Positions 27,818 to 37,549 of a stretch of DNA of 64,000 nucleotides are shown here, in pieces. Position numbers and translations under genes: made by a program. Every line of letters begins with the position of its first letter. The stretch's first letter is position 1. Source of the DNA: Promethearchaeota archaeon (GTDB lineage: Archaea > Asgardarchaeota > Lokiarchaeia > Sigyniarchaeales > SOKP01); NCBI GenBank assembly GCA_019057795.1, contig JAHLWS010000056.1, positions 1 to 64,000 on the forward strand. The letters are read 5' to 3'. Under the pieces are notes generated by a model. It was not told the origin of the DNA. It did not search any database and was given only the letters and a program-made list of their open reading frames with translations.

Positions 27818-28495
27818 ATGAGTAGAACGTTCAATTCCAGCACGAGATACATCCAAATTGCATTTAATCACACCATTCACGATGTTGTGCGAATATTACC
27901 TCAAATTCCTCTCGACCCGAGAATCATAATAGAAGCTGGGACGCCATACGTCAAAAGAGAGGGACAGAATGGCATCAGACTAATAAGAAGGTATTGGCGA
28001 GGATTAATCGTCGCTGATCTAAAAGTTATTGACGGCGCTCAAGAAGAGGTTGCGATGGCATATAATGCAGGAGCTAATGCCGTTACTGCCGCGGGTACTG
28101 CTCCAAAAGAAACCTTAGATTACTTTAGTAAGACATGCGATCAATATAATGTTTTTTCAATGATCGACATGTTAGGACAAGATAATCCGTTAAAAAAACT
28201 TTTTGCGCTAAAAAACAAACCAAAAGGAGTAGTAATCCATAAGGGGCGAGACGAGGAAGCAAACCCAAGAACCATAATTAGGTACAAAGACATTAATAAA
28301 ATTCGCTCTAAGTATGATGTTCTCATATCTGTTGCCGGTGGATTAAAAGAAGAAAGCGTGAGAAAAGCCTATTTTAATGGAGCGAGCATTGCAATCTTAA
28401 ATATCGTAAAACCTACAGATGTCAATGAGGGTATAAGCGACATGTCGAACTTTCGAGTTATAATTCCCTCAATCTTGAAAGAGGTTGGACATTAA
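27818..28495 (+). CDS. hexulose-6-phosphate synthase-like protein (OMP decarboxylase superfamily)
   Basis: A 225-residue TIM barrel of the OMPDC/HUMPS superfamily. The catalytic D-x-K-x-x-D is ADLKVIDGA (D67, K69, D72), as in 3-hexulose-6-phosphate synthase. The beginning (YIQIAFNHT, then IIIEAGTPYVKREG) and VIHKGRDEE, then ISVAGGLKEE match archaeal Hps-like proteins, which condense formaldehyde with ribulose-5-phosphate or run it backwards to make pentoses. The neighbouring slipin gives no functional clue. The reverse, pentose-forming direction is plausible in an archaeon without an oxidative pentose pathway. Confidence 0.8.
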   Translation: MSRTFNSSTRYIQIAFNHTIHDVVRILPQIPLDPRIIIEAGTPYVKREGQNGIRLIRRYWRGLIVADLKVIDGAQEEVAMAYNAGANAVTAAGTAPKETLDYFSKTCDQYNVFSMIDMLGQDNPLKKLFALKNKPKGVVIHKGRDEEANPRTIIRYKDINKIRSKYDVLISVAGGLKEESVRKAYFNGASIAILNIVKPTDVNEGISDMSNFRVIIPSILKEVGH

Positions 28496-28583
28496 ACAAA
28501 TATTCTTTTTTTTATCAGTATCTAAGTATTTATTTTTTTTTATTATTATTTTCGATGGTCAACAAGCCGACATTATTTGTAAT

Positions 28584-29891
28584 TTATCCGACCACCCCAC
28601 GTGATTTTTTCTCTGATGAAAGAAATGATTCCATCAAGTAGTCTTGATTTTGAACTAATGTCCAAACTGGTCCCTTACCTTGATTTCTACTAGAAATTTG
28701 AATTAGCTTTTTATTCATTTTCCATGAATTATAAAGGAGCATTCTTACCAACATATCCAAGTATCGGACATTATCATAGTTTGACTTCCAACGACGATTA
28801 ATTCGATTTAAGTCGGAGAAACTCGTTTCGATCAACCATCGTCGACGATAAAATAGTGCCGTGCGGGACGCCCAAGAGCTTGTCTTGCCTCGAGGCTTCT
28901 CGGTAGTCATTATTAAGAATAAACGCTTTCGAGCATCGTCCAACGATATTCTTCCCGCTTTATAATCTCGCTTGACTCCTTGAAGAGTGAATTGATTTTT
29001 TGCTTTTATTATCACATAAACATGGTGAGAAAATCGACATTTTGCAGCCGTCTTGCTAGAAAACGTGTATTTCCGCACTCGAGCATGCGTTCCCTTGAGA
29101 TAATCGGTAAGGAATTGCTTGATCTTTTTATATTTCTTGGCAGGAACGATGACCTCACCCCCCATTCCTTTAATCCTATCTAATAATTCAGCTCTATAGA
29201 ATTCTCTATCCATCAACACGAAGCCTAACTTAAATCCTAGCTTAAGTAATTTTTCAAGAAACTTTAAGATGATGGGTATTTTAGACTGACCCGTTGCCAC
29301 TTGTTCCAATCCTGCATAAAGATGTGTTTCTCGGGACAATATCGAGAAGCCGAGGTAATGACGCATTTTTAGCGTTCCTTTCTGCCGGTTCGTTCCCTTG
29401 ATCATGTTATCCTCTCTCTTTCCAAAATAAGGATGCTCAGTGAAATCAATGAGCACATTTACCTTCTTTGAGATGAACCCTTGTTTTAAGGCATCCAAGA
29501 GCTGCCCATCCAAGCACCCACGTAAGATCTTCTGCGCTTTCCTAAATCCAATCTTGCGGAGATACTTGTTGACTTCTGTTTGGTGAGGTATCGCGCGCTT
29601 TCTCCGTCCATCCGCAAATATTTTTGGTCTTCCTCCTCTATGGCTCATTAATTGGGCGTTGAGCAATTCACTCGTGTCATGAATGGACCTACCTAGTAAT
29701 TCTGAGAAGAAGAACACCTTCAAAAACTCCTCCTCTTCATATCTCGAATTCTTGCCCTTTTTAAAACGCCAGGTGCGAGAGGTAACTTCATCACAAAACT
29801 TTTTAAAAAAAGACAGCATATTATGATTTGAAAGAAGTGATTTTATGCCCGAGTTCCTAACCGAATTAGGAAATATATTGCCTGGTAGCAT
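28584..29891 (-). mobile_element. DDE transposase of an insertion sequence
   Basis: A full-length, 435-residue DDE transposase of the DDE_Tnp_1/IS4-like type. The acidic triad is D149 (NVLIDFTEHPYF), D228 (VLMDREFYRAEL) and E355 (RRWLIETSFSDLNRIN). YRRRWxIE is the YREK-like signature. The gene is richer in G+C than flanking DNA and uses different codons, so it is a recent arrival. No convincing terminal inverted repeats were found, so element ends are undefined; only the transposase gene is marked. Confidence 0.85.
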
Positions 29892-30185
29892 ATATTAATA
29901 ATATCACTTCTTTCTTAAAAGTTTTAAGGTAGATTTCCGATGGAAATCAATTTAAAGTTTGAATATAAGCATTTGTAAAATTGAAATAAAATTTACGAAA
30001 GATAAGATTCAGTTCAAGGGGTTTCTAACATCTAAATCCTTTGATACTGTTTTTTTTTTATTTTAAAGGTAGATTGCTTTTTCTAAGAATGTTACACAAT
30101 TAAACTTCAAAATTCTTATTTGGTGACATTAATTATTAAATTAAACTCCACAAAAAAAAAGCAAAATAGGATAAGTGTAAATCGA
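29892..30185. other. intergenic region to the right of the insertion sequence
   Basis: This 294-bp AT-rich stretch probably includes the right end of the insertion sequence and the promoter of the next gene. A short string (AAGGTAGATT) occurs twice, near 29930 and 30066. I see no gene or RNA in it. Confidence 0.5.
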
Positions 30186-30890
30186 ATGGCCGAGGAATTT
30201 GACTTTGAAAAGTATTGGCTAAATAAGTTTTCTAACTGTTTAGACGAGGTTGCTGGAGAAGAAGTAAGAAAAGATGTAATGACCGGAAGTGAAAAGCTTT
30301 CAGATGCATCGTCCAGAGAAGAAGTTATTAACTGGTCTAATCAAGCTATGGAAAGATTAAGTTCTTTAGTTAACGACGAAAAACAAATTGGTGTCATGAC
30401 GGGATGCGCTTGTAATTATTCTAAATCTCAATTACAAGAGATAAGAGAAAAGTACGAACAAACAAAGGATATTAACGTAGCACATCGTATGCTACAGGAA
30501 CAATTTGAATCTCTGCTCAAGGATACACTTAAATTAAATGAAGATCTTATCAAAAAAGTTATTAAAAAAGGATGGAGTACTGCTGGAGTTAAGGAAGGAA
30601 ATGTAATTATAGCTACCAAGATTCCTAAAAGCGCTTATATTAAACAATATTTAGAAACAACTGATCCAGACGAAAAAAGGGCCATTTATTGCCATTGTCC
30701 TCGCGTTAGAGACGCTTTAAAATTGTCAATAGAGAATTTACCAGAAATTTATTGCTACTGTGGAGCAGGCTTTTTCAAAGGTATCTGGGAAGAAATCCTT
30801 CAAAAACCCGTAAAAGTTAAGGTTTTAGAATCTGTTATGAAAGGAGACGAAGTGTGCAAAATTGCAATATATCTTCCTCCGGATGCGTAA
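30186..30890 (+). CDS. DUF6144-like cysteine-containing protein
   Basis: About 234 residues from the ATG at 30186 (MAEEFDFEKYW); the frame is open to a TTG at 30120, but that stretch looks non-coding. The N-terminal half is helical. The C-terminal part has CNY in an early loop, then YCHCPRVRD and EIYCYCGAGFFKGIWEEIL, followed by VKVLESVMKGDEVCKIAI. These Cys motifs and the ending resemble the DUF6144/4-vinyl-reductase-like group, where the cysteines may bind a metal or cluster. The role is unknown. It converges on the RNase P RNA gene. Confidence 0.65.
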   Translation: MAEEFDFEKYWLNKFSNCLDEVAGEEVRKDVMTGSEKLSDASSREEVINWSNQAMERLSSLVNDEKQIGVMTGCACNYSKSQLQEIREKYEQTKDINVAHRMLQEQFESLLKDTLKLNEDLIKKVIKKGWSTAGVKEGNVIIATKIPKSAYIKQYLETTDPDEKRAIYCHCPRVRDALKLSIENLPEIYCYCGAGFFKGIWEEILQKPVKVKVLESVMKGDEVCKIAIYLPPDA

Positions 30891-30897
30891 ATTTAGA

Positions 30898-31226
30898 AAG
30901 AATAAAAGCGACACCTGAGATATATACCCACCTTTTTGTTCTATTTCTCGTCGCCAAGAAATAGGTGGGGCATCAAACTAAGCGGCCTACCTAAAACTCG
31001 TTCCAAATACTCATCGCTTTCATTTGGCCTTGCACCAAGGTTTTAGCTCGTTCCAACCGTTCCCGATTACAATTTCTCTGGCTTAAATCCAAGTCATTAA
31101 TGTACGTAAAAGGGCAGTGCCGTTTCAGTTGCTAAAATACGATTTTCACCGTAGTAGTTATCTACTCCTTGCTTGGAAAGTGAGGTGAGGTTCCTCAGCA
31201 GTTCAATGACTACCGTCAGCCCCATA
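30898..31226 (-). ncRNA. rnpB: RNase P RNA (archaeal type)
   Basis: On the minus strand the region carries the conserved blocks of RNase P RNA in order. They are a CR-I-like GAGGAACCTCACC near the 5' end, GCCAGAGAAAT (CR-II), GGTTGGAACGAGC (CR-III), then GGTGCAAGGCCAAAT and GGTAGGCCGCTT. A CR-V-like ATAGAACAAAAAGGTGGG sits near the 3' end. CTCACC of CR-I can pair with GGTGGG of CR-V, which would form helix P4. The RNA trims tRNA 5' leaders. Ends are approximate because helix P1 could not be placed with certainty. Confidence 0.82.
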
Positions 31227-31415
31227 TTTCATGTGATTTTCTTTTTTTCGCTTTTTACTTTCCAATTAATACATAGTTCCATAACTATTTATAATTTAAG
31301 GTTATCTTGCAACGGTGTTATTTACAAAATTAAAAATACTTTTGAATTTAAAGCTCAATCTATATATCACTGGGATTGTTTTTTATAGAGAATAAAAAAA
31401 AAGTTATTAATTATT

Positions 31416-33626
31416 TTATTTATTTGTTAGAATGTCTTGAACTAGGATAGAGCAAGTAAGTTTCCAAGCAACCCAGCTCCGCCATTGAACATTAGAAGTA
31501 AACCCATGAAAATCGAAGCTGTCAACGACATCACTACTAACAGCGTGTTTATACTTGGTCCTGCGGTGTCCTTTCATCGATAATTGGTTTTCAATACCAA
31601 AGACCTTAAATGGGTCACCGACCGTATCTCCCGTTATACTAGCTTTATGTACTTCAGTCCCTTTTCCTCCAAGGTTACCGTCCTCTATCCATTTCTTTGC
31701 GTTATCCCATGCCCCACTTATGCTTTTTGCTCGAAATAAGCTATAATCTGCATTGGACATAAACACTGCAAACACAAATCCGGATAAGATAGCTCCAGCT
31801 AAGAATGCTACTAAGGAAGCTACGCCAAAAAGAATTCCAACACCAATAGGAACAGTTATAGAAATAATGCTTGGTATAATTAACTCACGTAGTGAGCCTT
31901 TTGTTGCAATATCAATTGTTTTATGGAAATCAGCGGGTTCTTCACCAGTTAATATTTTTGGATTTTCTTCAAATTGCCTACGAATTTCATCGACCATCTT
32001 CGCTGCGTTTCTTTGGACAGCTAAGACTAACAACGCTGAAAATAGCGCTGGGATAACAACTCCTATAAAGGCACCTACTAGAACATTGACGCTTAATAAA
32101 TCCACAACAGTAATACCAGCCTCTTCTGCAAAGGAAAACATTAAAGCCATGACGGTTAAGTTCGCAGCTCCAATTGCGAATCCCTTTGTAATTGCTTTGG
32201 CGGTGTTACCAGCAGAATCTAATTTATCAGCAGTTCTAATTACTTCATCACCTAATTCTCCTTGTTCTGCAATAGCTCTTGCATTGTCAACGATTGGGCC
32301 ATACGCATCATTTGTTACTATTGTTCCTACAATTGCTAACATTCCAACAGCAGCCATTGCTACACCAAATACACCAGCTAACCAAAATGCAATTGTCATA
32401 GCAAGTATAACTCCTATTGCAGGAGGAACTACACTTAGAAGTCCATATGAGAAACCAGAAAGAATTACAACTGCATGACCTTCTTTAGCAGCATGAGCTA
32501 TGTTTTGTACTGGTTTCCTATCATCCCGAGTAAAATAATCACTCGTAAAACCTAAAACTATACCAGATATAAGTCCAATCACTGATGTGCCCCATATTCG
32601 CCATAATAACCACATTTCATCGTCTCCTAATCCAATTGATAGGAAAATCGTTATTACAGCGGATAATGCAAAATAGATTAAAGTTGCTAAATAAGTTCCT
32701 GTGTTTAAAGCTTTTCCAGGTTCTTCAGAACCTTTATATTTTATTATGTATATTCCTATAAGCGAAGCAATTAGCCCTACGCCGCAAAAAACAACTGGAG
32801 CAACAATAAATACAGAGGTTCCTATAGTTGTTAATGTTACATTTGCGAAAGGTGCTTTAATAATACCTGCTACACCAAAGGCTGCTGCAAGCATCATTGC
32901 TGCAACAATGGATGCAACATAAGAATCGAATAGGTCACTGCCCATTCCAGCTATGTCACCAACATTATCACCTACATTATCAGCGATCGTTGCTGGATTT
33001 CTTGGATCATCTTCAGGTAGATTGTATTCAGCTTTTCCTACTAAATCAGCACCTACATCTGCTGTTTTCGTAAAAATTCCACCGCCACACTTCATAAATA
33101 AAGCTATACTACTGGCACCGAAGCTAAACCCTAACACAACAAGAGGAGACTGAAAAATCCAATAGATTATTGATACGCCTATTAAAGCAACTCCCACCAC
33201 GGCTAAACCCATTACTGCTCCTCCAAAAAATGCTACATCGAAACCGGCTTTTGTGCCCTTGGTACAACCTTGTGCTGCTCTCGTATTTGCTTTAACACCA
33301 ACATACATCCCTAACCAACCTGCGAGCATAGAACCCACACAACCAATTAAGTACGCTATCGCTTGTTCCCAATTTAATGTCCCAGGATTCGTCATATTAG
33401 GAAGTAAGAATAACATTACTAAAAAAAGTACTCCTACAAAGATTCCAAGAACTTTATATTGGACTTTTAAGTATGTTTTAGCCCCTTCTTCGATATATCC
33501 AGCGACTTCTTGCATTCTTTCGTTGCCAGGATCTTCTTTTAAAACTAAAGATCTAAAGTATACAGCAAGAACGATTGAAATTATCCCTGCGATTAGTGCA
33601 ACAATTAAAATTATTGGCACTGCCAT
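31416..33626 (-). CDS. hppA: membrane-bound proton-pumping pyrophosphatase, last helix frameshifted
   Basis: A 736-codon frame whose first 674 residues are a typical H+-PPase with about 15 transmembrane helices. Key motifs are ADVGADLVGKAEY, DDPRNPATIADNVGDNVGD and the late GDTVGDPFK. GNTAKAITKG has Lys at the position that makes the enzyme independent of potassium. Immediately after GDPFK (670-674) a 34-nt insertion (31571-31604) shifts the frame, so the last 62 codons are nonsense. If the insertion is removed, DTAGPSINTLLVVMSLTASI follows and the frame ends at 31442 with the normal C-terminus. As read, the pump lacks its final helix and a catalytic-face motif. Confidence 0.85.
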   Translation of the reverse strand: MAVPIILIVALIAGIISIVLAVYFRSLVLKEDPGNERMQEVAGYIEEGAKTYLKVQYKVLGIFVGVLFLVMLFLLPNMTNPGTLNWEQAIAYLIGCVGSMLAGWLGMYVGVKANTRAAQGCTKGTKAGFDVAFFGGAVMGLAVVGVALIGVSIIYWIFQSPLVVLGFSFGASSIALFMKCGGGIFTKTADVGADLVGKAEYNLPEDDPRNPATIADNVGDNVGDIAGMGSDLFDSYVASIVAAMMLAAAFGVAGIIKAPFANVTLTTIGTSVFIVAPVVFCGVGLIASLIGIYIIKYKGSEEPGKALNTGTYLATLIYFALSAVITIFLSIGLGDDEMWLLWRIWGTSVIGLISGIVLGFTSDYFTRDDRKPVQNIAHAAKEGHAVVILSGFSYGLLSVVPPAIGVILAMTIAFWLAGVFGVAMAAVGMLAIVGTIVTNDAYGPIVDNARAIAEQGELGDEVIRTADKLDSAGNTAKAITKGFAIGAANLTVMALMFSFAEEAGITVVDLLSVNVLVGAFIGVVIPALFSALLVLAVQRNAAKMVDEIRRQFEENPKILTGEEPADFHKTIDIATKGSLRELIIPSIISITVPIGVGILFGVASLVAFLAGAILSGFVFAVFMSNADYSLFRAKSISGAWDNAKKWIEDGNLGGKGTEVHKASITGDTVGDPFKVFGIENQLSMKGHRRTKYKHAVSSDVVDSFDFHGFTSNVQWRSWVAWKLTCSILVQDILTNK
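31571..31604 (-). other. 34-nt frame-breaking insertion inside hppA
   Basis: On the minus strand the insertion falls between the codons for GDPFK and DTAGPS, one of the most conserved motifs of the family. Its length (34 nt) is not a multiple of three. It is bounded by a four-base repeat, AAGG, and contains a 5-bp hairpin (TTGGT/ACCAA with a 7-nt loop). No second copy was noticed in this window. It may be a scar of a mobile element, an unusual intron or an assembly error. Confidence 0.75.
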
Positions 33627-33788
33627 TTTTATTCACTTTTTATTTTTTTTTATTTAAATTTTTATATTAAGATATAATTAATATTTATTCTATTAGCCTA
33701 ATTCCTATAAATTTTTTGAATTTTGTAAAATTATTGAACAAAAATGACGAAAGAATAGCAAAATTTCAAAAAGATTTAAAGAATACCT

Positions 33789-33956
33789 TTATTTAATGAG
33801 ATTCTTTTTATTTTTTCTTTTCATATACTCTGGTATATGAGTCTGCTCACATTTTCTACGGGAAGCCCAATTCTTCCAAGTTGACTCGAAAATCTCCTCT
33901 ACTTTATCGTCGTCAAGTTTGGATTTTTCTTTTTTCTTATTCTTATCATTTTTCAT
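33789..33956 (-). CDS. 55-residue basic hypothetical protein
   Basis: A short frame begins MKNDKNKKKEKSKLDDDK and continues VEEIFESTWKNWASRRK, ending in a Lys-rich tail. The middle has the look of an amphipathic helix and Glu/Trp pattern of real coding sequence. No family is known to me. It lies between hppA and the flavoprotein gene, a spacer otherwise empty. Confidence 0.45.
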   Translation of the reverse strand: MKNDKNKKKEKSKLDDDKVEEIFESTWKNWASRRKCEQTHIPEYMKRKNKKNLIK

Positions 33957-33988
33957 GGCTTTAACCAACCTATAATTTAATCCCTATA

Positions 33989-34879
33989 CTAAAGGCGAAG
34001 TGTATTGAATTCGTCATTATTAAATCCCCAAGATTGTAATATATTCTCTGCATTTTTAATCATTTCCTCGATTAAGGTTTTCACAGGGATAATTTCATTA
34101 TGGTGTCCTATTGCGGTTGAAGGTGCCATAAAATTTTTTACATTGAAAGTGTATATTTTTTTATGAAATTGCTCGTCAAATACATCTAGATTTAGCCATT
34201 TTTCCTTAATTCTCTCTGGCACTGGACATTCTTTAGTAACCATTAAAGCCGTACCTAAGCACACCGCATCAGCACCCAATGCCAGAACACCTAAAAATCC
34301 TCTTGAATCTCCGATTCCTCCTGCTGCAATTATAGGAACTTTAAGCAATTTTTTTGCCATCGTTATGTTTACCAAAGTACTGTTTGTTAGGGGATTTTTG
34401 AATCCAGTTCCTTCTAAACCTACTATAGTAACGCCATCTGCACCCTCTTTTTCTGCTGAAATAGCATGCTTTACCAACACGCATTTATGAAACCATAAGC
34501 CACCTGCTTCGTGAACTCTTGTGCCGATGAACGAAGCTTTATATCCAGAAGTTGTAAAGATGGTACAGTTTTCATTGATTGCTATTTCCACATAATCTAA
34601 ATATCTTTTTCTGGTTCTATTATCTTCACCATTTTCTTTTAAGCTACGATGCGGCAAAGAAAGGTTTATTCCAAAAGGTTTGTCAGTTAATTTTCTCATT
34701 TTTTGTAAATCTTTCTTAAAATCTTCTGGATTTGGAAAGTTTAACGCAGCTATTATTCCTAACCCACCTGAGTTTGAAAAAGATGATGCAAATTCGGCTT
34801 TACCCCAGCCCCCAAAAGCTCCCATTACGAGGGGGTACCTAATTCCAAAGATTTGAGTTATTTTAGTCTTCCACTTCAT
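33989..34879 (-). CDS. nitronate monooxygenase-like FMN protein, catalytic His not seen
   Basis: A 296-residue TIM barrel of the nitronate monooxygenase/FabK family. The FMN phosphate site is clear (IIAAGGIGDSRG, then ALGADAVCLGTAL), as is the N-terminal GGLGIIAALNF. In true nitronate monooxygenases a loop GxEAGGH supplies a catalytic His; here it reads GLEGTGFKNP, with no His. It may therefore be an enoyl reductase-like or uncharacterised flavoprotein. A second family member lies at 40360-41421. The start (MKWKTKITQIFG) is typical. Confidence 0.8.
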   Translation of the reverse strand: MKWKTKITQIFGIRYPLVMGAFGGWGKAEFASSFSNSGGLGIIAALNFPNPEDFKKDLQKMRKLTDKPFGINLSLPHRSLKENGEDNRTRKRYLDYVEIAINENCTIFTTSGYKASFIGTRVHEAGGLWFHKCVLVKHAISAEKEGADGVTIVGLEGTGFKNPLTNSTLVNITMAKKLLKVPIIAAGGIGDSRGFLGVLALGADAVCLGTALMVTKECPVPERIKEKWLNLDVFDEQFHKKIYTFNVKNFMAPSTAIGHHNEIIPVKTLIEEMIKNAENILQSWGFNNDEFNTLRL

Positions 34880-34919
34880 TTTCTAATAAGATAAAAATTT
34901 AACCTCTTATCATTGATTT

Positions 34920-36451
34920 TTAGAATCCTGAATTTCTTTTAGGGAACCTAGTTCGAGTCATGGAATATTCGTGGAACATTTTGTCCAATAGTTTTAGTCT
35001 TAGCTCTTGATCTTTTTCCCATAAATTATTTAATTCTGCCTTGTCGTTCTTTCGATCGAAAAGGTCTCCGTACCCCGGCAACTCAGCATATTTAGTTAAT
35101 TTAAAATCTTTTGTTATTATATGAATTAGTCTCGTATATAAGGGTCCGCGCGGACCTACTTCTTCGTCTTCCGTGATTAGAATGGAATCTCGTAATTCTA
35201 TTGTAGGATCCTTCAAAACGGGCGTCATATCATAGCCTTGCATTCCCGGTGGTCTATATCTTTCCTTGATATTTAGTAACTCAAGAATAGTTTTAGGTAT
35301 ATCTACTGAACTGATTAACGCATCAGAAACTGCTGATTTAGTAACGCCAGGAACCCGCCAAATTAAAGGGACTTGCAAAGTTCCGTTAAAGGGAGAAATT
35401 CCTTTTAATATTAAACTGTGGTCTCCCATGTAATCTCCGTGATCTGATGTGAAAATCACCATCGTATTATCTGCTAATCCGAATTTTTCCAATGAAGCTA
35501 AAATTTGACCTACAGCGTGATCAATTAAAGAAACAGAACCGTAGCTGAGAGCAATAAACTTCCTTATATTTTCTTCTGTTTCTTCGTGTAATAATGATCC
35601 TCTTGCGGGGGGATGTTCTAAATGCTTTTTTAAATAAGGGTGTTTATATAAGTTCTTTATATTATGGAAATTCTCAGGAAGTACCATGGCTTCTGGTTTA
35701 TACATCTCTCTATACTTTCCAGGTGGTGAGACTGGTTGATGGGGATCTGGAAATGAACAATGCAAAAAGAAAGGTTTTTCTCCGTAAATACCATTAGAAT
35801 ACTTTTCTAAAAACGCTATGGTATTATTTTGAATGTATGTAGTATTATAAAGTTCTAAAGGAACCCAATTATCATAAAAAATCTCTTGTGTTGGTATTTT
35901 ATTTGAATACTCCTCTACAATTTTTTTCGCAATTTTAGGATCTCTTTCTTCTATCCACTCAAGATAGTGTCCCAAACATGCGTTACCATGTCCTACAACT
36001 AAATCGACTTCCTCAAACCCATAATAGGGGAGTGGAAAATTCTCATGTGCTAGATGATTACCTTTAGGGTTTCTCGTTTTCCAGTCTTGAAAATCCTCTG
36101 CCGATTGTATTTTTGGGTCGTATCTTGGCGTCCAAGTGTTGTAATGAGTTTTACCTATAGTAATAGTATGGTACCCTCTTTTTACAAGCGTTTGAGTTAT
36201 TGTGGCAGATCTTTTGGTAAATTTATACCGTTACTTCGCACGCCATGAACGTTAGGATAGTATCCAGTTAGCATCGTGGCTCTATTAGGCATACACATGG
36301 GACTTACACAGAAAGCGTTAGAAAACCTTATATTTTCTTTAGCAAACCTATCTAAATTGGGGGTTTTAACTATTTCATTGCCATAACAACCCAACATATC
36401 AGCACGCTGCTGATCTGTGATAATAAAAAGTACATTCATTTTTTTGCTCAT
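34920..36451 (-). pseudogene. type I sulfatase with one frameshift
   Basis: Two frames together make a complete sulfatase of roughly 510 residues. The first (36451-36197) holds FIITDQQRADMLGCYGN and the formylglycine motif CMPNRATMLTG (C-x-P-x-R). It breaks at LPKDLPQ. From the same place another frame continues with ATITQTLVKRGYHTITIGK and runs without stops through LGHYLEWIEERD into the 34920-35975 part, which holds FTSDHGDYMGDH. A single-base indel near 36205-36215 explains it. Start and active site are intact, so a base-call error is possible. Sulfatases hydrolyse sulfate esters and need a maturase; none is nearby. Confidence 0.85.
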
Positions 36452-36576
36452 AATAATATAAATCTCCTAAATAGTAATAAAAAGTAAATATTAACTTAGT
36501 TTAGAAAAACCAAAATCAGTAATAAAATTTTCAAATTTTTATTTAATTAGTAATAAATTAACAAAATGAAAGATAA

Positions 36577-37461
36577 TTACAAGTGAAAGTCACTAACCTT
36601 AGGTCGAGTTTCAATTTCGGGATAAATCTTTCCTACTATGGGCGGAGTACTATTATAAATTTCTTCAATCTCTATAACGCCAAACTTAATCCCTCTAAAT
36701 TTCTTAAAACCCGTAAACGTTCCTTTTACGACTTGATTATAAAAATCAAAATTCATTCCAAAAACAGCCACTTTTGAGTTAATGGGTATCTGGTATAAAT
36801 CTTCTTTTAAAACAGAAGGAGGAAACACTAATCTGTTGTGATCGGCCGCTTGAAGTTGGATACAAGGAATCATAGTTGGATAACCATCAGTGGGGTCTAT
36901 ATACGCAATTACTCTAACGGCGATTAAGTCCGCGAATAATTTGTGTCCAAGAACATTTAAACGCTTTTCTTCGAGTTTTGTTTTCGCTCCGCCTTTCCCA
37001 ATCATATCTTTAATTATTCCTTTTACGACACCAAACAAGGGTAAATTTCTAACAGGCGTCACAGCTACTATGTTATTGTAGTACGCTGTATGAACTCTTA
37101 CATAAGTAAAGTAGCGCATCAATTGCGACTGGTTAAAATGCTCTAAATCTTCTCCTTCACTGGTAGTATGAGTAAAATCTGCTTTAGCTTGGAGAAATTT
37201 AAATGGCATTTCAGCAGTCATAAAAAAGATTCCTTGTTTTGGTCTCTTTTTAACGTATTTCTTTGACGTACCTTCAGTAAAAGCCCCCCACACTATTTGT
37301 TTTTTATTAATAGCCCGATTACTCGAAATTAGAGTTATGTGGGGCCAACCTCGATCGTCTATAGTAGATATTAACTTCAACATAATATCTGGTTGCGTAA
37401 ATTCTATTCCTTCCTCTGATATTTCGGACGACCACCTAACTATATTATTTTTCTTACCCAT
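36577..37461 (-). CDS. pyridoxamine 5'-phosphate oxidase-like split-barrel flavoprotein
   Basis: The N-terminal 110 residues look like a flavin-binding split barrel: PDIMLKLISTIDDRGWPHIT, then IVWGAFTEGTSKKYVKKRP, then KADFTHTTSEGED. A second strand-rich domain follows (VFPPSVLKEDLYQIPINSK, then GTFTGFKKFRGIKFGVIEIEE), so the 294-residue protein may be a double barrel. Members bind FMN, F420 or haem. The neighbouring genes are flavoproteins and a sulfatase but do not define its substrate. It is on the same strand as the sulfatase, with 125 bases between. Confidence 0.7.
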   Translation of the reverse strand: MGKKNNIVRWSSEISEEGIEFTQPDIMLKLISTIDDRGWPHITLISSNRAINKKQIVWGAFTEGTSKKYVKKRPKQGIFFMTAEMPFKFLQAKADFTHTTSEGEDLEHFNQSQLMRYFTYVRVHTAYYNNIVAVTPVRNLPLFGVVKGIIKDMIGKGGAKTKLEEKRLNVLGHKLFADLIAVRVIAYIDPTDGYPTMIPCIQLQAADHNRLVFPPSVLKEDLYQIPINSKVAVFGMNFDFYNQVVKGTFTGFKKFRGIKFGVIEIEEIYNSTPPIVGKIYPEIETRPKVSDFHL

Positions 37462-37549
37462 TTTGTTTCAAATTTTAAAATGTTATCTTAAATTAAAATA
37501 TTTCTTCCTTAATTTTAATTTAGCAGTAAACAAAGTAGAATTAATAGTG

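Noticed and set aside
28510..30050. Terminal inverted repeats of the insertion sequence (CAGTATC at 28516, GATACTG at 30043)
   Set aside because: Only seven bases match and flanking bases diverge, with no target duplication. Likely chance in AT-rich DNA.
31173..31388. Short plus-strand frame of 71 codons
   Set aside because: Overlaps the 5' end of the RNase P RNA gene on the opposite strand, has no ribosome-binding site and no protein-like composition.
31560..31620. Archaeal mRNA intron with a bulge-helix-bulge motif in hppA
   Set aside because: Tested possible pairings across the 34-nt insertion. Only short matches (GTC/GAC, TTT/AAA) were found, without the 3-nt bulges and 4-bp helix in register, so a standard splicing motif is not supported.
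31753..32478. Long antisense frame of 241 codons within hppA, and several similar ones
   Set aside because: Shadow of the hppA coding frame, whose codon pattern keeps the antisense frame open. The translation is low-complexity (Ala/Ile/Pro/Thr-rich) and resembles no protein.
37337..37549. Upstream extension of the 58-residue frame to 129 codons
   Set aside because: The upstream part is antisense to the flavin split-barrel gene and shows no coding character of its own.
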